A DNA stretch of 64,000 nt, from positions 3,534,001-3,598,000 of the forward strand of contig OY970315.1 of the NCBI GenBank assembly GCA_963716525.1. Reading direction: 5' to 3'. The notes below the pieces were generated by a model. That model made no database searches. It was given only the letters and a program-made list of their open reading frames with translations, and was not told where the DNA came from. The translations under genes and the position numbers were made by a program. This DNA is from JBBREP01 sp963716525 (lineage in GTDB: Bacteria > Actinomycetota > Acidimicrobiia > IMCC26256 > PALSA-610). Positions within the stretch are counted from its first letter, which is position 1. Each line of letters begins with the position of its first letter. Below are positions 42,948 to 52,206 of the stretch, one piece after another.

Positions 42948-44527
42948 GGAGACGCATGTCCGTTCATCCGCCGGTAGATCCGCTTATTGGCCTTGTGGAA
43001 CGATCGGAACACCCCGTAGCGATCGTCGTACAGTGCCGCCGCGGCGCCGTGCGGCCGGTAGGTAGCTGTGATCGGCACGGTGTGCGCGATCTCCTCCACC
43101 GTCGTGCGACCGAGCGCGAGCGCGGCGAGCAGCGCCGCACCGCGTGCGTTCGCCCGCAGCGGGTTCGCGACCACGCGGATCTCGCGCTGCAGCACGTCGG
43201 CGAAGATCTGCGCCCACAACGGCGAGGACGCACCCCCGCCGACGAAGTGCAGCCACGGGAACGGGCGTCCGGTGAACCGCTCGACGCTCTCGAGCAACCA
43301 ACGCGAGTTCAACGCGACGCCTTCGAGCACCGCACGCGCCAGATCGGCGCGGGTGGTGCCGATACCTACGTTCGACCACGCGGCTCGCAGCGTGTGATCG
43401 TCGACGGGCGTGCGTTCACCCACGAGCCACGGCGTGAACAGCACACCGTTCGCGCCGGCAGGCGCGGTGGCCGCGAGCGCGTCGATACGGGCCCATGCGT
43501 CGTCGGGCGGTCCGGTCGTGCCGAGCTCGTCGACGGGCCACAGGATCTGGTCGCGCAGGAACTCGAGACACTTCCCCGCCGTCTCCTGCTCGTCAGCCAC
43601 GAAATACCGTCCCGGCAGCGGCGACGGCAGCGAGGCAATCCCGCGTTGCAGATCGGTCTTCTTGTAGGGCACGTGGCACGTGATCCACGACGACGTGCCG
43701 ATGTACAGGTGCCCCTCGCCGTCGCGCACGGCGCCCGAGCCGATCGCGGCCGACTGCACGTCGGGCGTGCCGCCGATCACCGGGATCCCGGGCGGCAGTC
43801 CGAGCCTCGACGCCACGTCCTCTCGCAGCGGTCCGACGACGTCGGTGGCCGCGACGAGGTCCGGCAGCTTTGAGCGGGGCACACCGCTGCGGGCCACGAG
43901 CTCGGGAACGTAGGCGATGTTCGCAGGATCGCGGTTGTCGGTGAGCCAGTGCACGACGATCGAGTCGTAGGTGGCGACGACCCGTCCCGTGAGGCGGGCG
44001 TTCAACCAGTCCTTCGGCTCGAGATACTTGACGGTGGCCGCGGCGAGCTCGGGCCGCTCCGACTCGATCCACAAGATGTGGCTGATCGAGTCCTTGCCCG
44101 AGTGCGCCGGCGCCCCGCCGGTGTCGCGGATCCATGCCCGCAGCTTGCGCGGGTCATACCCCGCGACCGTGACCGGCCCGCCCACATACCGCTTCGTTGC
44201 CGCGGCGCCGCGGCTGTCCATCCAGATGATCGCGTTCGCCAGCGCGTCTCCGGCGGTGTCGACCGGCACCGTGCCCGACCACTGCGAGGTGACCGACACC
44301 GCGACGATCGACGCGGCTTCGACCGCGGCACGCGACGCGAGCTCCTGCGCGCCGGCGACGATTCCCGCCCACCAGTCGGACGGCCGTTGCTCGACCGCGC
44401 CGCCCGGGCCGAGCACGAGATCGACGGGACAGAACGCGCCGTCGACGAAGTCACCGTCGATCGTGAAGATCGCGACCTTCGGCCCGGACGTGCCGAGGTC
44501 GATGGTGAAGATGTGGTCGTCGCTCAA
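42944..44527 (-). CDS. FGGY-family carbohydrate kinase, xylulokinase-like
   Basis: This is a 527-residue sugar kinase. The N-domain begins FTIDLGTSGPKVAIFTIDGDF and has VTSQWSGTVPVD, NAIIWMDSRGA and the catalytic-type IGGTPDVQSAAIGSG. The C-domain has the FGGY signature region LHFVGGGASSPLWAQIFADVLQ. It phosphorylates a pentose or related sugar; the exact substrate is not clear. It is coupled to the PIG-L gene downstream and begins four bases after the CxxC-protein stop, giving a three-gene operon. Confidence 0.88.
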   Translation of the reverse strand: MSDDHIFTIDLGTSGPKVAIFTIDGDFVDGAFCPVDLVLGPGGAVEQRPSDWWAGIVAGAQELASRAAVEAASIVAVSVTSQWSGTVPVDTAGDALANAIIWMDSRGAAATKRYVGGPVTVAGYDPRKLRAWIRDTGGAPAHSGKDSISHILWIESERPELAAATVKYLEPKDWLNARLTGRVVATYDSIVVHWLTDNRDPANIAYVPELVARSGVPRSKLPDLVAATDVVGPLREDVASRLGLPPGIPVIGGTPDVQSAAIGSGAVRDGEGHLYIGTSSWITCHVPYKKTDLQRGIASLPSPLPGRYFVADEQETAGKCLEFLRDQILWPVDELGTTGPPDDAWARIDALAATAPAGANGVLFTPWLVGERTPVDDHTLRAAWSNVGIGTTRADLARAVLEGVALNSRWLLESVERFTGRPFPWLHFVGGGASSPLWAQIFADVLQREIRVVANPLRANARGAALLAALALGRTTVEEIAHTVPITATYRPHGAAAALYDDRYGVFRSFHKANKRIYRRMNGHASP

Positions 44528-44531
44528 GCGT

Positions 44532-44927
44532 CTAGGTGGATTTGCGCCGTAAACCGTGGCCGAAGAACCCGCCTCGCGGCCGGGCGTGCGCGTGGTAGTG
44601 GTCGGGGATGTTCCGCATGTGGTCGTCGACGTAGTGCGTGAACTCGAAGTGGTCGGTCACCACATCGGCCAACCGTTGATGCATGTGCTCCAGGTGGTCG
44701 GCGGGGGGCTCCACACCGTGGTGGCGCCACACCACCATCGGCGTCGCGCAGATCTCGCACTCGGCGATCCAGCAGATCTCGTCCTCGTGGAACCACTCGG
44801 TGATGCGGGCGGCGTCGCACAGGTCACAATCGTCGTCCCGGGGCCAGCCCGGGGCGCTCGCGCCCGAGGGGCTGGCGTGTACACCCCCGCTCGCCGAGGG
44901 GCTGGCTGCATCAGCGGGCTCGGCCAC
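44532..44927 (-). CDS. Conserved CxxC zinc-ribbon-like protein, unknown function
   Basis: The product is up to 131 residues, rich in His and Trp. Two cysteine pairs, CDLC (about 33) and CEIC (about 57), could bind zinc. Around them are ITEWFHEDEICWIAE, TPMVVWRHHG and HLEHMHQRLADVV. The tail is HFEFTHYVDDHMRNIPDHYHAHARP. No function is recognised. The first 30 residues are low in complexity and partly encoded by a 12-bp direct repeat (CGAGGGGCTGGC at about 44866 and 44894). The start may lie further in, since only 26 bases separate this ATG from divergent rmlA. It leads the operon with the sugar kinase. Confidence 0.6.
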   Translation of the reverse strand: MAEPADAASPSASGGVHASPSGASAPGWPRDDDCDLCDAARITEWFHEDEICWIAECEICATPMVVWRHHGVEPPADHLEHMHQRLADVVTDHFEFTHYVDDHMRNIPDHYHAHARPRGGFFGHGLRRKST

Positions 44928-44953
44928 GCGACAAACCTAGACTGCGCCGCAGC

Positions 44954-46054
44954 ATGAAGGGTCTCATCCTCGCTGGGGGCACCGGCACGCGCCTGCGGCC
45001 GATCACGCACACCAGCGCCAAGCAGCTCGTGCCGATCGCGAACAAGCCGATCCTCTTCTACGGCATCGAGGCGATGGCCGCGGCCGGCATCACCGACATC
45101 GGCATCATCATCGGCGAGACCGGCGACGAGATCATCGCGGCCGCCGGAGACGGCTGGCAGTTCGGCGTGAACATCACCTACATCCCGCAGACCGAGCCGC
45201 TCGGGCTCGCGCACTGTGTGCTGATCGCGCGCGACTTCCTCGGCGACGACGACTTCGTGATGTACCTCGGCGACAACATGTTGCAGCAGGGCCTCACCGA
45301 GTTCGTGGCCCGTTTCGACGACGATCGCCGGCGGCATCCGGAGCTCGGCGCCGAGGGCGCGCCACCCGCCGCCCAGATCCTGCTCACGAAGGTCGACAAC
45401 CCGTCGGCCTTCGGCGTGGCCGAGCTCGACGAGTACGGCGAGGTCGTGAGGCTCGTCGAGAAGCCCACCGACCCGCCGTCCGATCTCGCCCTGGTCGGCG
45501 TGTACCTGTTCACGCCGATCGTGCACGAAGCCGTCGCCGCGATCGAGCCGTCGCCGCGCGGCGAGCTGGAGATCACCGACGCGATCCAGTGGCTCGTCGA
45601 CCAGCACCACCGCGTCACCCACGACATCCTCACGGGCTGGTGGATCGACACCGGCAAGAAAGACCCGTTGCTCGACTGCAACCGCCTCGTGCTCGAGACA
45701 CTCGAACCGAGCAACGAGGGAGAGGTCGACGACCAGTCCCGCTTGATCGGGCGGGTCGTGGTGGAAGCGGGCGCGCGCCTCGTGCGCTCGAGCGTGCGGG
45801 GCCCCGCGATCATCGGCGCGGGCACCGAGGTGATCGACAGCTACGTCGGCCCGTTCACGTCGATCGCCACCGGCTGCACGATCCGTGAGGCCGAGATCGA
45901 GCACTCCGTCGTGCTCGAACGGTGCCGCATCGAGCGCGTGCCCCGCCTGCAGGATTCGCTGCTTGGCCGGGACACCGTGGTGGTGCGCACCGACGCCGTC
46001 CCCCGGGCCACCCGGCTCCTGCTGGGTGACCACTCTCACGTCGAGCTCGAGTAG
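44954..46054 (+). CDS. rmlA: Glucose-1-phosphate thymidylyltransferase, long form
   Basis: RmlA makes dTDP-glucose, the first step of dTDP-sugar synthesis. The N-terminus MKGLILAGGTGTRLRPITHTSAKQLVPIANKP is the nucleotidyltransferase signature, with YLGDN and the catalytic-type EKPTDPPSDLALVGVYLF. The 366-residue product has a C-terminal left-handed beta-helix (VRGPAIIGAGTEVIDSYVGPFTSIATGCTI), the long StrD/RfbA-like form common in actinobacteria. It is followed by rmlB after 14 bases. Confidence 0.93.
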   Translation: MKGLILAGGTGTRLRPITHTSAKQLVPIANKPILFYGIEAMAAAGITDIGIIIGETGDEIIAAAGDGWQFGVNITYIPQTEPLGLAHCVLIARDFLGDDDFVMYLGDNMLQQGLTEFVARFDDDRRRHPELGAEGAPPAAQILLTKVDNPSAFGVAELDEYGEVVRLVEKPTDPPSDLALVGVYLFTPIVHEAVAAIEPSPRGELEITDAIQWLVDQHHRVTHDILTGWWIDTGKKDPLLDCNRLVLETLEPSNEGEVDDQSRLIGRVVVEAGARLVRSSVRGPAIIGAGTEVIDSYVGPFTSIATGCTIREAEIEHSVVLERCRIERVPRLQDSLLGRDTVVVRTDAVPRATRLLLGDHSHVELE

Positions 46055-46068
46055 TCCGAAGAGATCTC

Positions 46069-47028
46069 GTGAGGATTCTCGTCACCGGCGGTGCCGGTTT
46101 CATCGGGTCGAACTACGCCCGCTGGGTGCTCGCGAACAGCGACCACGAGGTCACGGTCTACGACGCGCTCACCTACGCCGGAAACCGCTCGACGTTGCGC
46201 GACGTCGACGACGACCCGCGCTCCTCGTTCGTGCACGGCAACATCTGCGATCCGGCCACACTCGAGTCCGCGATGCGAGGCCACGACGCTGTCGTGCACT
46301 TCGCGGCCGAGAGCCACGTGGATCGTTCGATCGCGGGTCCCGACGACTTCATCCACACGAACTGCTTCGGCACCAACGTCGTGATGGACACCGCACGGCG
46401 GCTCGAGGTCGGGCGCGTGCTCCACATCGGCACCGACGAGGTGTACGGCTCGGTGGAGGTGGGGTCGTCGAAGGAGACCGATCCGCTGGAGCCCCGCTCG
46501 CCGTACTCGGCGTCGAAGGCGGGCTCCGATCTGATCGCGCTCTCGTATCACCACACCTACGGCGTGCCCGTGGTCGTGACGCGCTGCACGAACAACTTCG
46601 GGCCGTACCAGTACCCGGAGAAGGCGATCCCGCTGTTCACCACGAACCTGCTCGACGGCGGCACGATCCCGCTCTACGGCGACGGTTTGAACGAGCGCGA
46701 CTGGATCTACGTCGACGATCACTGCGCGGGCGTGCATCTCGTGCTCGAAGAAGGCAACGCCGGCGAGATCTACAACATCGGCGCGGGCAACGAGACCCCG
46801 AACCGCGTGCTCGTCGACAAGCTGCTCGGGCTGCTCGGCAAGGACGAGAGCTCGGTGGAGTACGTGACCGACCGTCTCGGTCACGACCGCCGCTACTCGG
46901 TCGACATCACCAAGATCACCGCGCTCGGCTGGAAGAAGCAGCGCACGCTCGATGAGGCGCTCGCAGAGACCGTGGCCTGGTACCGCGACAATCGCTGGTG
47001 GTGGGAGCCGCTGAAAGCTCGAGCATGA
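46069..47028 (+). CDS. rmlB: dTDP-glucose 4,6-dehydratase
   Basis: RmlB converts dTDP-glucose to the 4-keto-6-deoxy sugar. It is an extended short-chain dehydrogenase of 319 residues with ILVTGGAGFIGSNYARW (residues 3-19), HFAAESHVDRSI, the catalytic TDEVYGSVEVGSS (Thr-Asp-Glu) and YSASKAGSDL (Tyr and Lys), and TRCTNNFGPYQYPEKAIPLF. It starts with a GTG. The stop overlaps the rmlD ATG (ATGA). Confidence 0.95.
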   Translation: MRILVTGGAGFIGSNYARWVLANSDHEVTVYDALTYAGNRSTLRDVDDDPRSSFVHGNICDPATLESAMRGHDAVVHFAAESHVDRSIAGPDDFIHTNCFGTNVVMDTARRLEVGRVLHIGTDEVYGSVEVGSSKETDPLEPRSPYSASKAGSDLIALSYHHTYGVPVVVTRCTNNFGPYQYPEKAIPLFTTNLLDGGTIPLYGDGLNERDWIYVDDHCAGVHLVLEEGNAGEIYNIGAGNETPNRVLVDKLLGLLGKDESSVEYVTDRLGHDRRYSVDITKITALGWKKQRTLDEALAETVAWYRDNRWWWEPLKARA

Positions 47029-47885
47029 AGCTCCTGGTCACCGGCATGAGCGGCATGGTCGGCCGCGAGGTCATCGAGCTGTTCGAGCAGCGGGGGCACC
47101 ACCACGTGCGCGCGTTCCCGTCGAGTGAGCTCGACATCACCGATCGTGATGCGGTCCTCCAGATGGCGGCGATCGTGGCGCCTGATGCGGTTGTCAACTG
47201 CGCGGCGTTCACCGCCGTCGACGCCTGCGAGACCGAGGTGGAGCGCGCCTACCAGTTGAACGCGCTCGGCGTGCGCAACGTCGCCGAGGCGTGCGCGGCC
47301 GAAGGTGCGCATCTCGTGCACATCGGCACCGACTACGTGTTCGACGGCACCAAGCCCGCCCCGTACCACGAATGGGATGCGACGAACCCGCAGAGCGTGT
47401 ACGGCGCGTCGAAGCTCGCGGGCGAACGCGAGGCGGTCTCGCTCCTCGGCCCCGCATGCACGATCGCGCGCACCTCATGGGTGTGCGGCCGCTACGGCGC
47501 CAACATGGTGAAGACGGTGTTGCGCGTCGCGGCAGCATCGGATGGTCCGCTGCGATTCGTCGACGACCAGCGCGGCTGCCCGACGTTCGCCGACGACCTC
47601 GCCACGATGCTCTATCGCTTCGCCGTCGATCGGCGGCCCGGCCTGTTCCACGTGACGAATCAGCGTGCGGTGAGCTGGTTCGAATACGTGCGCGAGATCC
47701 TGCAGGAAGCCGGTCACGACCCGATGCGCGTCGAACCGATCTCGACCGCCGAGCTGCAACCGCCCCGCCCGGCACCCCGCCCGGCGAACAGCGTGCTCGA
47801 CAACGTCGCGCTGCGCCTCGCCGGGATCGAGCTCCTTCCCGACCACGCCGACGCGCTCGCCCGCTGCATCAAACACCTGGTGTGA
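47025..47885 (+). CDS. rmlD: dTDP-4-dehydrorhamnose reductase
   Basis: RmlD reduces dTDP-4-keto-rhamnose to dTDP-rhamnose, the donor for the actinobacterial cell-wall linker and glycans. The 286-residue product has LLVTGMSGMVGREVIELF, SELDITDRDAV, VVNCAAFTAVDACE, IGTDYVFDG and the catalytic YGASKLAGE. The ATG at 47025 was chosen for its overlap with rmlB. The expected rmlC epimerase is missing from this cluster. Its 3' end overlaps the convergent membrane-protein gene by 17 bases. Confidence 0.94.
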   Translation: MKLLVTGMSGMVGREVIELFEQRGHHHVRAFPSSELDITDRDAVLQMAAIVAPDAVVNCAAFTAVDACETEVERAYQLNALGVRNVAEACAAEGAHLVHIGTDYVFDGTKPAPYHEWDATNPQSVYGASKLAGEREAVSLLGPACTIARTSWVCGRYGANMVKTVLRVAAASDGPLRFVDDQRGCPTFADDLATMLYRFAVDRRPGLFHVTNQRAVSWFEYVREILQEAGHDPMRVEPISTAELQPPRPAPRPANSVLDNVALRLAGIELLPDHADALARCIKHLV

Positions 47886-49644
47886 GCGGTAGTAGCACGA
47901 GCTGCAGCGACGGAAGATCGGGAATCGCGTTCAGCCGATCGAGCCAGCCGGCAACCTGCGGGTGTTCGGCGCGGCAGCGGCGCAGCACATGAAGGTCGCC
48001 CACGCCGCACACGCGTCCGACGTCGGTTTCGAGGCGGTTGCGCGCCGCTCGCTCTGCGGGGCGCAACGGATCGGCACGCGCGATGACCCGTCCACCGGCG
48101 GGCACTGACGCACCGTCGGCCTGGAGCAGCACCTCGCGCGTCGCGCGTTCAGGATGGGCACGGAAGGCACCGAAACGTGTGGCGGCGTCGATGTCACCAG
48201 GCTTCGAGCCCGACACCATGTCGATGCCAGCAAGGGCGAGGTCCACGGTGAGGTCGTCGTGCCCGAAGATGGATTCGGCGAAGAGCTGGTTACGGACCTC
48301 GGTGCGCGCGATCACCGGACCTGACCCGTGCCGCAACACCGGGGCCGCGGCCTCGGCGAGCCGGCCCACCGCGACGTCGGCACGCTCGGGTCCGAGATCG
48401 TCACGCGCGGCCCGCACCGAGAGGGCCACGACCACGACGACGAGCGCGCCCGCCGCCGCGGTGGTGACCGCGCTGCGCAGCCGGGCGTTCGGCAGGAGCA
48501 CGCCGAGGGTCCCGACGGGCAGCCAGAGCAGCGCGCCCGCCGCCCGCGTCGGTTCCACCAGCCACACGAAGAATGGGGTCGAGAGCCGGCTCAGCGTGAT
48601 CACCGTGAGGCCCGCCGCGAGCGCGACCGTGGCGACGAGCGTGAGCTGCGGCACGGCGCGGGCCCGCCCCGCAACGAGCGCGACGCCGAGCAGCACGACG
48701 AGCGCGCCGGGGAACCACGGCGCACCGTGCACGTCGACCGTGGTGGCGAAGGGCACGAGCGGAACGCTGTGCCCGAGCCATACCGCCGGGAACCATGTTT
48801 CGAGGCGGAGCGCGCCGAACGCGCTGCGCAGCCCGATTCTCACGTGGGGCTCACGCACGAACCGCCACGTCGCCGTCAGATTCCCCGGATGGTCACGGAC
48901 CTCCTGCACGAGCGGCGGTAACCAGAGCAGCGCAGCGACCCCGGCCGACACCGCGAGACGGCGACCCAACGCAGCGGCGTCGCCGGCCCGAACGAGTCGG
49001 ACCCCACCCACGACGAGCCCCCAGCAGAGCAGCAGCGCCGCAATCACCCCCGCGGTCGCGTACATCTGGGTGGCGAGCGACGCGATCAGCACGAGCCACA
49101 CCCACGCGCCGAGCGCGCCCGACGTGGCGTCGAACGCGAGCACGGCCACCGTCACGAGCAGCACCGCGCTCACGTGCGGCTCCCACGGGTCGGTCATCAC
49201 CCGCGGCCCGAATCCCCAGAAGAGTGCGGTGAGCACCAGCAACGACCACGCCATCGCGATCGTGCCGAAGCGCCGGTACATCACTCGCGCCACGAGCACG
49301 ACCGACAGTGCGTGCACGAGGATCACGCCGATCTGGATCCCCGAGAAGCGGGTACCGAGCAACCGGAACGGGACCGCGAGGAAATAGAACCATGCGGGTC
49401 CGGGCTGGTTGAACCCGTAGCGCTCGTACGAGCCGAGCAGCGGCGTGTGCGACGTGAACACGTCGTGCACGCGCAGGTTGATGAGCGCGTCGTCGCCGTT
49501 CAGTGCGACGTGGCTCCGGCCCACAAGGCGGATCGCGAGCACGAGAAAGGGCAGCAGCGCGACGGCCACGAGCCCGACGGCGGTGCGGGCATCGCGCGAG
49601 CGGGGCCAGGCACGCACAGCAGCGAGACGGTACCGCGAGTACAT
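47869..49644 (-). CDS. Large polytopic membrane protein, GT-C glycosyltransferase-like
   Basis: The product is about 591 residues. A first helix (TAVGLVAVALLPFLVLAIRLV) is followed by an extracytoplasmic loop with acidic residues (LNGDDALINLRVHDVF). About eleven further helices and a C-terminal soluble domain of about 150 residues (VIARTEVRNQLFAESIFGHDDLTVDLALAG) follow. The topology, with an acidic first loop, fits GT-C lipid-linked sugar transferases, and the position next to rmlABD suits this, but no motif proves it. The ATG at 49644 begins the first basic-plus-helix unit; the open frame upstream is the shadow of the next gene. Confidence 0.65.
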   Translation of the reverse strand: MYSRYRLAAVRAWPRSRDARTAVGLVAVALLPFLVLAIRLVGRSHVALNGDDALINLRVHDVFTSHTPLLGSYERYGFNQPGPAWFYFLAVPFRLLGTRFSGIQIGVILVHALSVVLVARVMYRRFGTIAMAWSLLVLTALFWGFGPRVMTDPWEPHVSAVLLVTVAVLAFDATSGALGAWVWLVLIASLATQMYATAGVIAALLLCWGLVVGGVRLVRAGDAAALGRRLAVSAGVAALLWLPPLVQEVRDHPGNLTATWRFVREPHVRIGLRSAFGALRLETWFPAVWLGHSVPLVPFATTVDVHGAPWFPGALVVLLGVALVAGRARAVPQLTLVATVALAAGLTVITLSRLSTPFFVWLVEPTRAAGALLWLPVGTLGVLLPNARLRSAVTTAAAGALVVVVVALSVRAARDDLGPERADVAVGRLAEAAAPVLRHGSGPVIARTEVRNQLFAESIFGHDDLTVDLALAGIDMVSGSKPGDIDAATRFGAFRAHPERATREVLLQADGASVPAGGRVIARADPLRPAERAARNRLETDVGRVCGVGDLHVLRRCRAEHPQVAGWLDRLNAIPDLPSLQLVLLPLTPGV

Positions 49645-49708
49645 CCGGAAGTGTGACAAGGGCCGTTGGGCCCTACGGCGGCCACGCGGTACGCGAGATG
49701 CTGTCGCG

Positions 49709-50818
49709 ATGCTGCGCAACCGAATCCTCTTCGCACCGCTCGCCGCGACGGCCCTCGCGCTCGCCGCGCTGGCGCCGTCGGCGGGCGCCGCCGGCGCCTG
49801 GCACATCCAGAAGGTGCCGATCGGCGATCTGTACAACGGTGAGTTCTTCGCCGCATCGTGCCCGACCGCCACGAGTTGCATGGCCGTCGGGTTCTCGGGC
49901 GAGGCCGGCCCCGGCGACGCGTTCGCGGAGCGCTGGAACGGCACGAGCTGGAGCATCACGAAAGCGCCTGGGCCTGGCAGCTCGCTCGCCACGGCGTTCA
50001 CCGGCGTGTCCTGCTCTTCGCCGCGCGCCTGCACGATGGTCGGAAACAGCTGGGCCGACATCGGAGGCCCCCAACCGGTGATTGCGCTGATCGATCGCTG
50101 GAACGGCACGAAGTGGTCGCGGCAGACCTTCGCCGGCAAAGCCATCCCGTCGTCGGTGGCGTGTCCCACGACCAGCAGCTGCTTCGCAACGGCGGGAGTG
50201 ATCGAGCACTGGAACGGCACCAAGTGGTCCGTGCAGACGCTGCCGGCCGGCGCGAGCGCGTCGGGCAGCATCACGTGCATCTCGAACACGTATTGCACGA
50301 CCACAGGCAACCAGCACGGCCGGACCGTGATCCTCCACTGGAACGGCACCAAGTGGTTGGTCCAAGCGGTGCAGGCCGTGCCGGGCGGCCGGCCCTTCTC
50401 GCTGTCGAGCGTGGACTGCGCGGCGTGGTCGAACTGCTTCGCGGTCGGGTCGTCCAGCAACACGAGCGGCGACGACACGCGCCGGCTCGTCGAGCACTGG
50501 AACGGCAAGACCTGGTCGATCGTCTTCACTCCCGTTCCGGCCGGCACAACCAACGGGGTGCTCAATGCGGTCGCGTGCCGCAAGGGCGGCGGAACGTGCA
50601 TCCTCGCGGGCTACACGGGCGGTGACAACGGCTCCGATACGCGCACCCTCGTCGAACGATGGAACGGAAGCGCGTTCGTCATCGAGCCGACGCCGAACCG
50701 GGGCGTCAGCTCGTTCGCAGGCGCAGCCTGCGACCCGGTGAAGTCGTGTATCGCCGTCGGCGTCACGTGGGGAAACGAGGACAGCAACCCGCTCCCCCTC
50801 GTCGAGCGCAACCCCTAA
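49709..50818 (+). CDS. Secreted WNGT-repeat protein, unknown function
   Basis: The product is 369 residues: a signal peptide (RNRILFAPLAATALALAALAPSAGAA) then about seven repeats of 40-50 residues. Each repeat has a cysteine pair (CPTATSCMAVG, CSSPRACTMVG, CPTTSSCFATA, CISNTYCTTTG) and a W-N-G-T-x-W turn (ERWNGTSWS, DRWNGTKWS, EHWNGTKWS). The even spacing suggests a beta-propeller with a disulphide in each blade. No catalytic motif or anchor is visible. A close paralogue follows directly, and a 42-bp hairpin repeat lies after each copy. Confidence 0.85.
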   Translation: MLRNRILFAPLAATALALAALAPSAGAAGAWHIQKVPIGDLYNGEFFAASCPTATSCMAVGFSGEAGPGDAFAERWNGTSWSITKAPGPGSSLATAFTGVSCSSPRACTMVGNSWADIGGPQPVIALIDRWNGTKWSRQTFAGKAIPSSVACPTTSSCFATAGVIEHWNGTKWSVQTLPAGASASGSITCISNTYCTTTGNQHGRTVILHWNGTKWLVQAVQAVPGGRPFSLSSVDCAAWSNCFAVGSSSNTSGDDTRRLVEHWNGKTWSIVFTPVPAGTTNGVLNAVACRKGGGTCILAGYTGGDNGSDTRTLVERWNGSAFVIEPTPNRGVSSFAGAACDPVKSCIAVGVTWGNEDSNPLPLVERNP

Positions 50819-50839
50819 CCCTGCCCTCACCGTGCCCTC

Positions 50840-50881
50840 ATGCGTCGTTTGGGACCGCTATTTGGTACCCAAACGACGCAT
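50840..50881. repeat. Interspersed 42-bp hairpin repeat, copy B
   Basis: This is the same 14-bp perfect arms and centre ACCGCTATTTGGTA. It lies 22 bases after the stop of the first WNGT gene and upstream of its paralogue. The flanks GTGCCCTC and GATG are shared with copy C, so the repeat was probably duplicated with the gene. Confidence 0.95.
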
Positions 50882-50956
50882 GATGCACGTCGGGCCGCGC
50901 GCTCGATGCGACCGAAGAGGGTCCAACGGCTCTGGAAACGCATTCGAGTGCTCGCG

Positions 50957-52113
50957 ATGCACGCATCCATGACTCTGCACAAGCGGTTCACATCCATCGT
51001 CGCCGCGGCCGCGGCGCTGTTCGTCATGGCGCTGGCGCCGGTTGCCGGGGCGGACACCGCGCAGCCCGGCGCGGCCCAGTGGCGGCGCCAGTCTGCGGTG
51101 ACGCCGCCCGGCCTCGGCGAGTTCTTCGCCGCGACGTGCCCGAGCACTTCGGACTGCCTGGCAGTGGGCCTTCAGGACGAGGCCGGCCCGACGCACCGGC
51201 TGCTCGAACGCTGGAACGGCAAGCGGTGGACGATCGTGGCCACCCCGGACCAAGCGAGCTGGACTCCGTCTATGACCGGTTCACCGGCGTCGCCTGCTCC
51301 TCGCCGACCGCCTGCACGCTCGTCGGATGGAGTTGGCCCGACATCGGCGACGGAAAGACGACGCCCCTGATCAATCGCTGGAACGGCACCAAGTGGTCAC
51401 AGCAGCGCGCGACATTCCCGAAGAGTTCGACCGAGGGTTCCTTCGGATCAGTCGCATGCCCGACGGCAACGAGCTGCTACGCGACGGGGTCGTTCGGCTG
51501 GCCGTGGGTGTCGGTCATCGAGCACTGGAACGGCACGAAGTGGACGAGCCAGGCGCTGCCGGCTGGCACGAACGGGGCGGATCTGGGCGGCATCACGTGC
51601 CTGTCGAACACCTACTGCACGGCGGTCGGCAGCCGGAACGGTCACGCGGTGATCCTGCACTGGAACGGCAGCAAGTGGGCGGCGCAGCCCGCGCAGGCGG
51701 TGCCGGGTAGCCGGCCGTCGGGGCTGTCGTCTGTGGGCTGCCTCGCCGCGGCGAACTGCTTCGCGGCCGGCTCGTCGAGCAATTCGAGCGGCGGCGACAC
51801 GCGCCGGCTCGTCGAGCACTGGAACGGTAAGACCTGGTCGATCGTGTTCACGCCGCTCCCAGCTGGCACATCCAGCGACGCCTTGTTCAATGCGGTCGCG
51901 TGCCGCCGCGGTGGCACGTGCATCCTCGCTGGCGGGCAGCTGATGGAGCGCTGGAACGGCAAGGCGTTCGTCATCGAGACGATCCCGAAGCGCGCCTCCG
52001 ACGGCCTTGCCGGTGCGGCGTGTGATCCGGTGATCGGGGGCCGCTGCATCGCCGTCGGAGTCACCGGGAACCAGTTCGGCGAACCGATCCCGCTCGCACT
52101 GCGCCGCTCCTGA
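50957..52113 (+). CDS. Second secreted WNGT-repeat protein, with one apparent frameshift
   Basis: This is a paralogue of the gene at 49709 with the same architecture. A signal peptide (LHKRFTSIVAAAAALFVMALAPVAGA) precedes Cys-paired WNGT repeats (CPSTSDCLAVG, CSSPTACTLVG, CPTATSCYATG, CLSNTYCTAVG). The frame shifts at about 51250-51265, between the first and second blades; downstream residues DRFTGVACSSPTACTLVGWSWPDIG match the paralogue. One added or lost base in CCCCGGACC explains it. The joined length is about 385 residues. The start could be the ATG at 50957 or 50969. Confidence 0.85.
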
Positions 52114-52127
52114 CCCCCCGTGCCCTC

Positions 52128-52169
52128 ATGCGTCGTTTGGGACCGCTATTTGGTACCCAAACGACGCAT
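52128..52169. repeat. Interspersed 42-bp hairpin repeat, copy C
   Basis: Identical to copy B over all 42 bases. It lies 15 bases after the second WNGT gene and 38 bases before the convergent icd stop, so it could act as a shared terminator. Confidence 0.95.
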
Positions 52170-52206
52170 GATGGAGGGTCGGGGAGGTTTGCGGAGGCTC
52201 GGGGGG

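Noticed and set aside
50840..50890. Short open frames starting MRRLGPLFGTQTTHD
   Set aside because: The same peptide occurs at each hairpin repeat; it is the translation of the repeat, not a gene.
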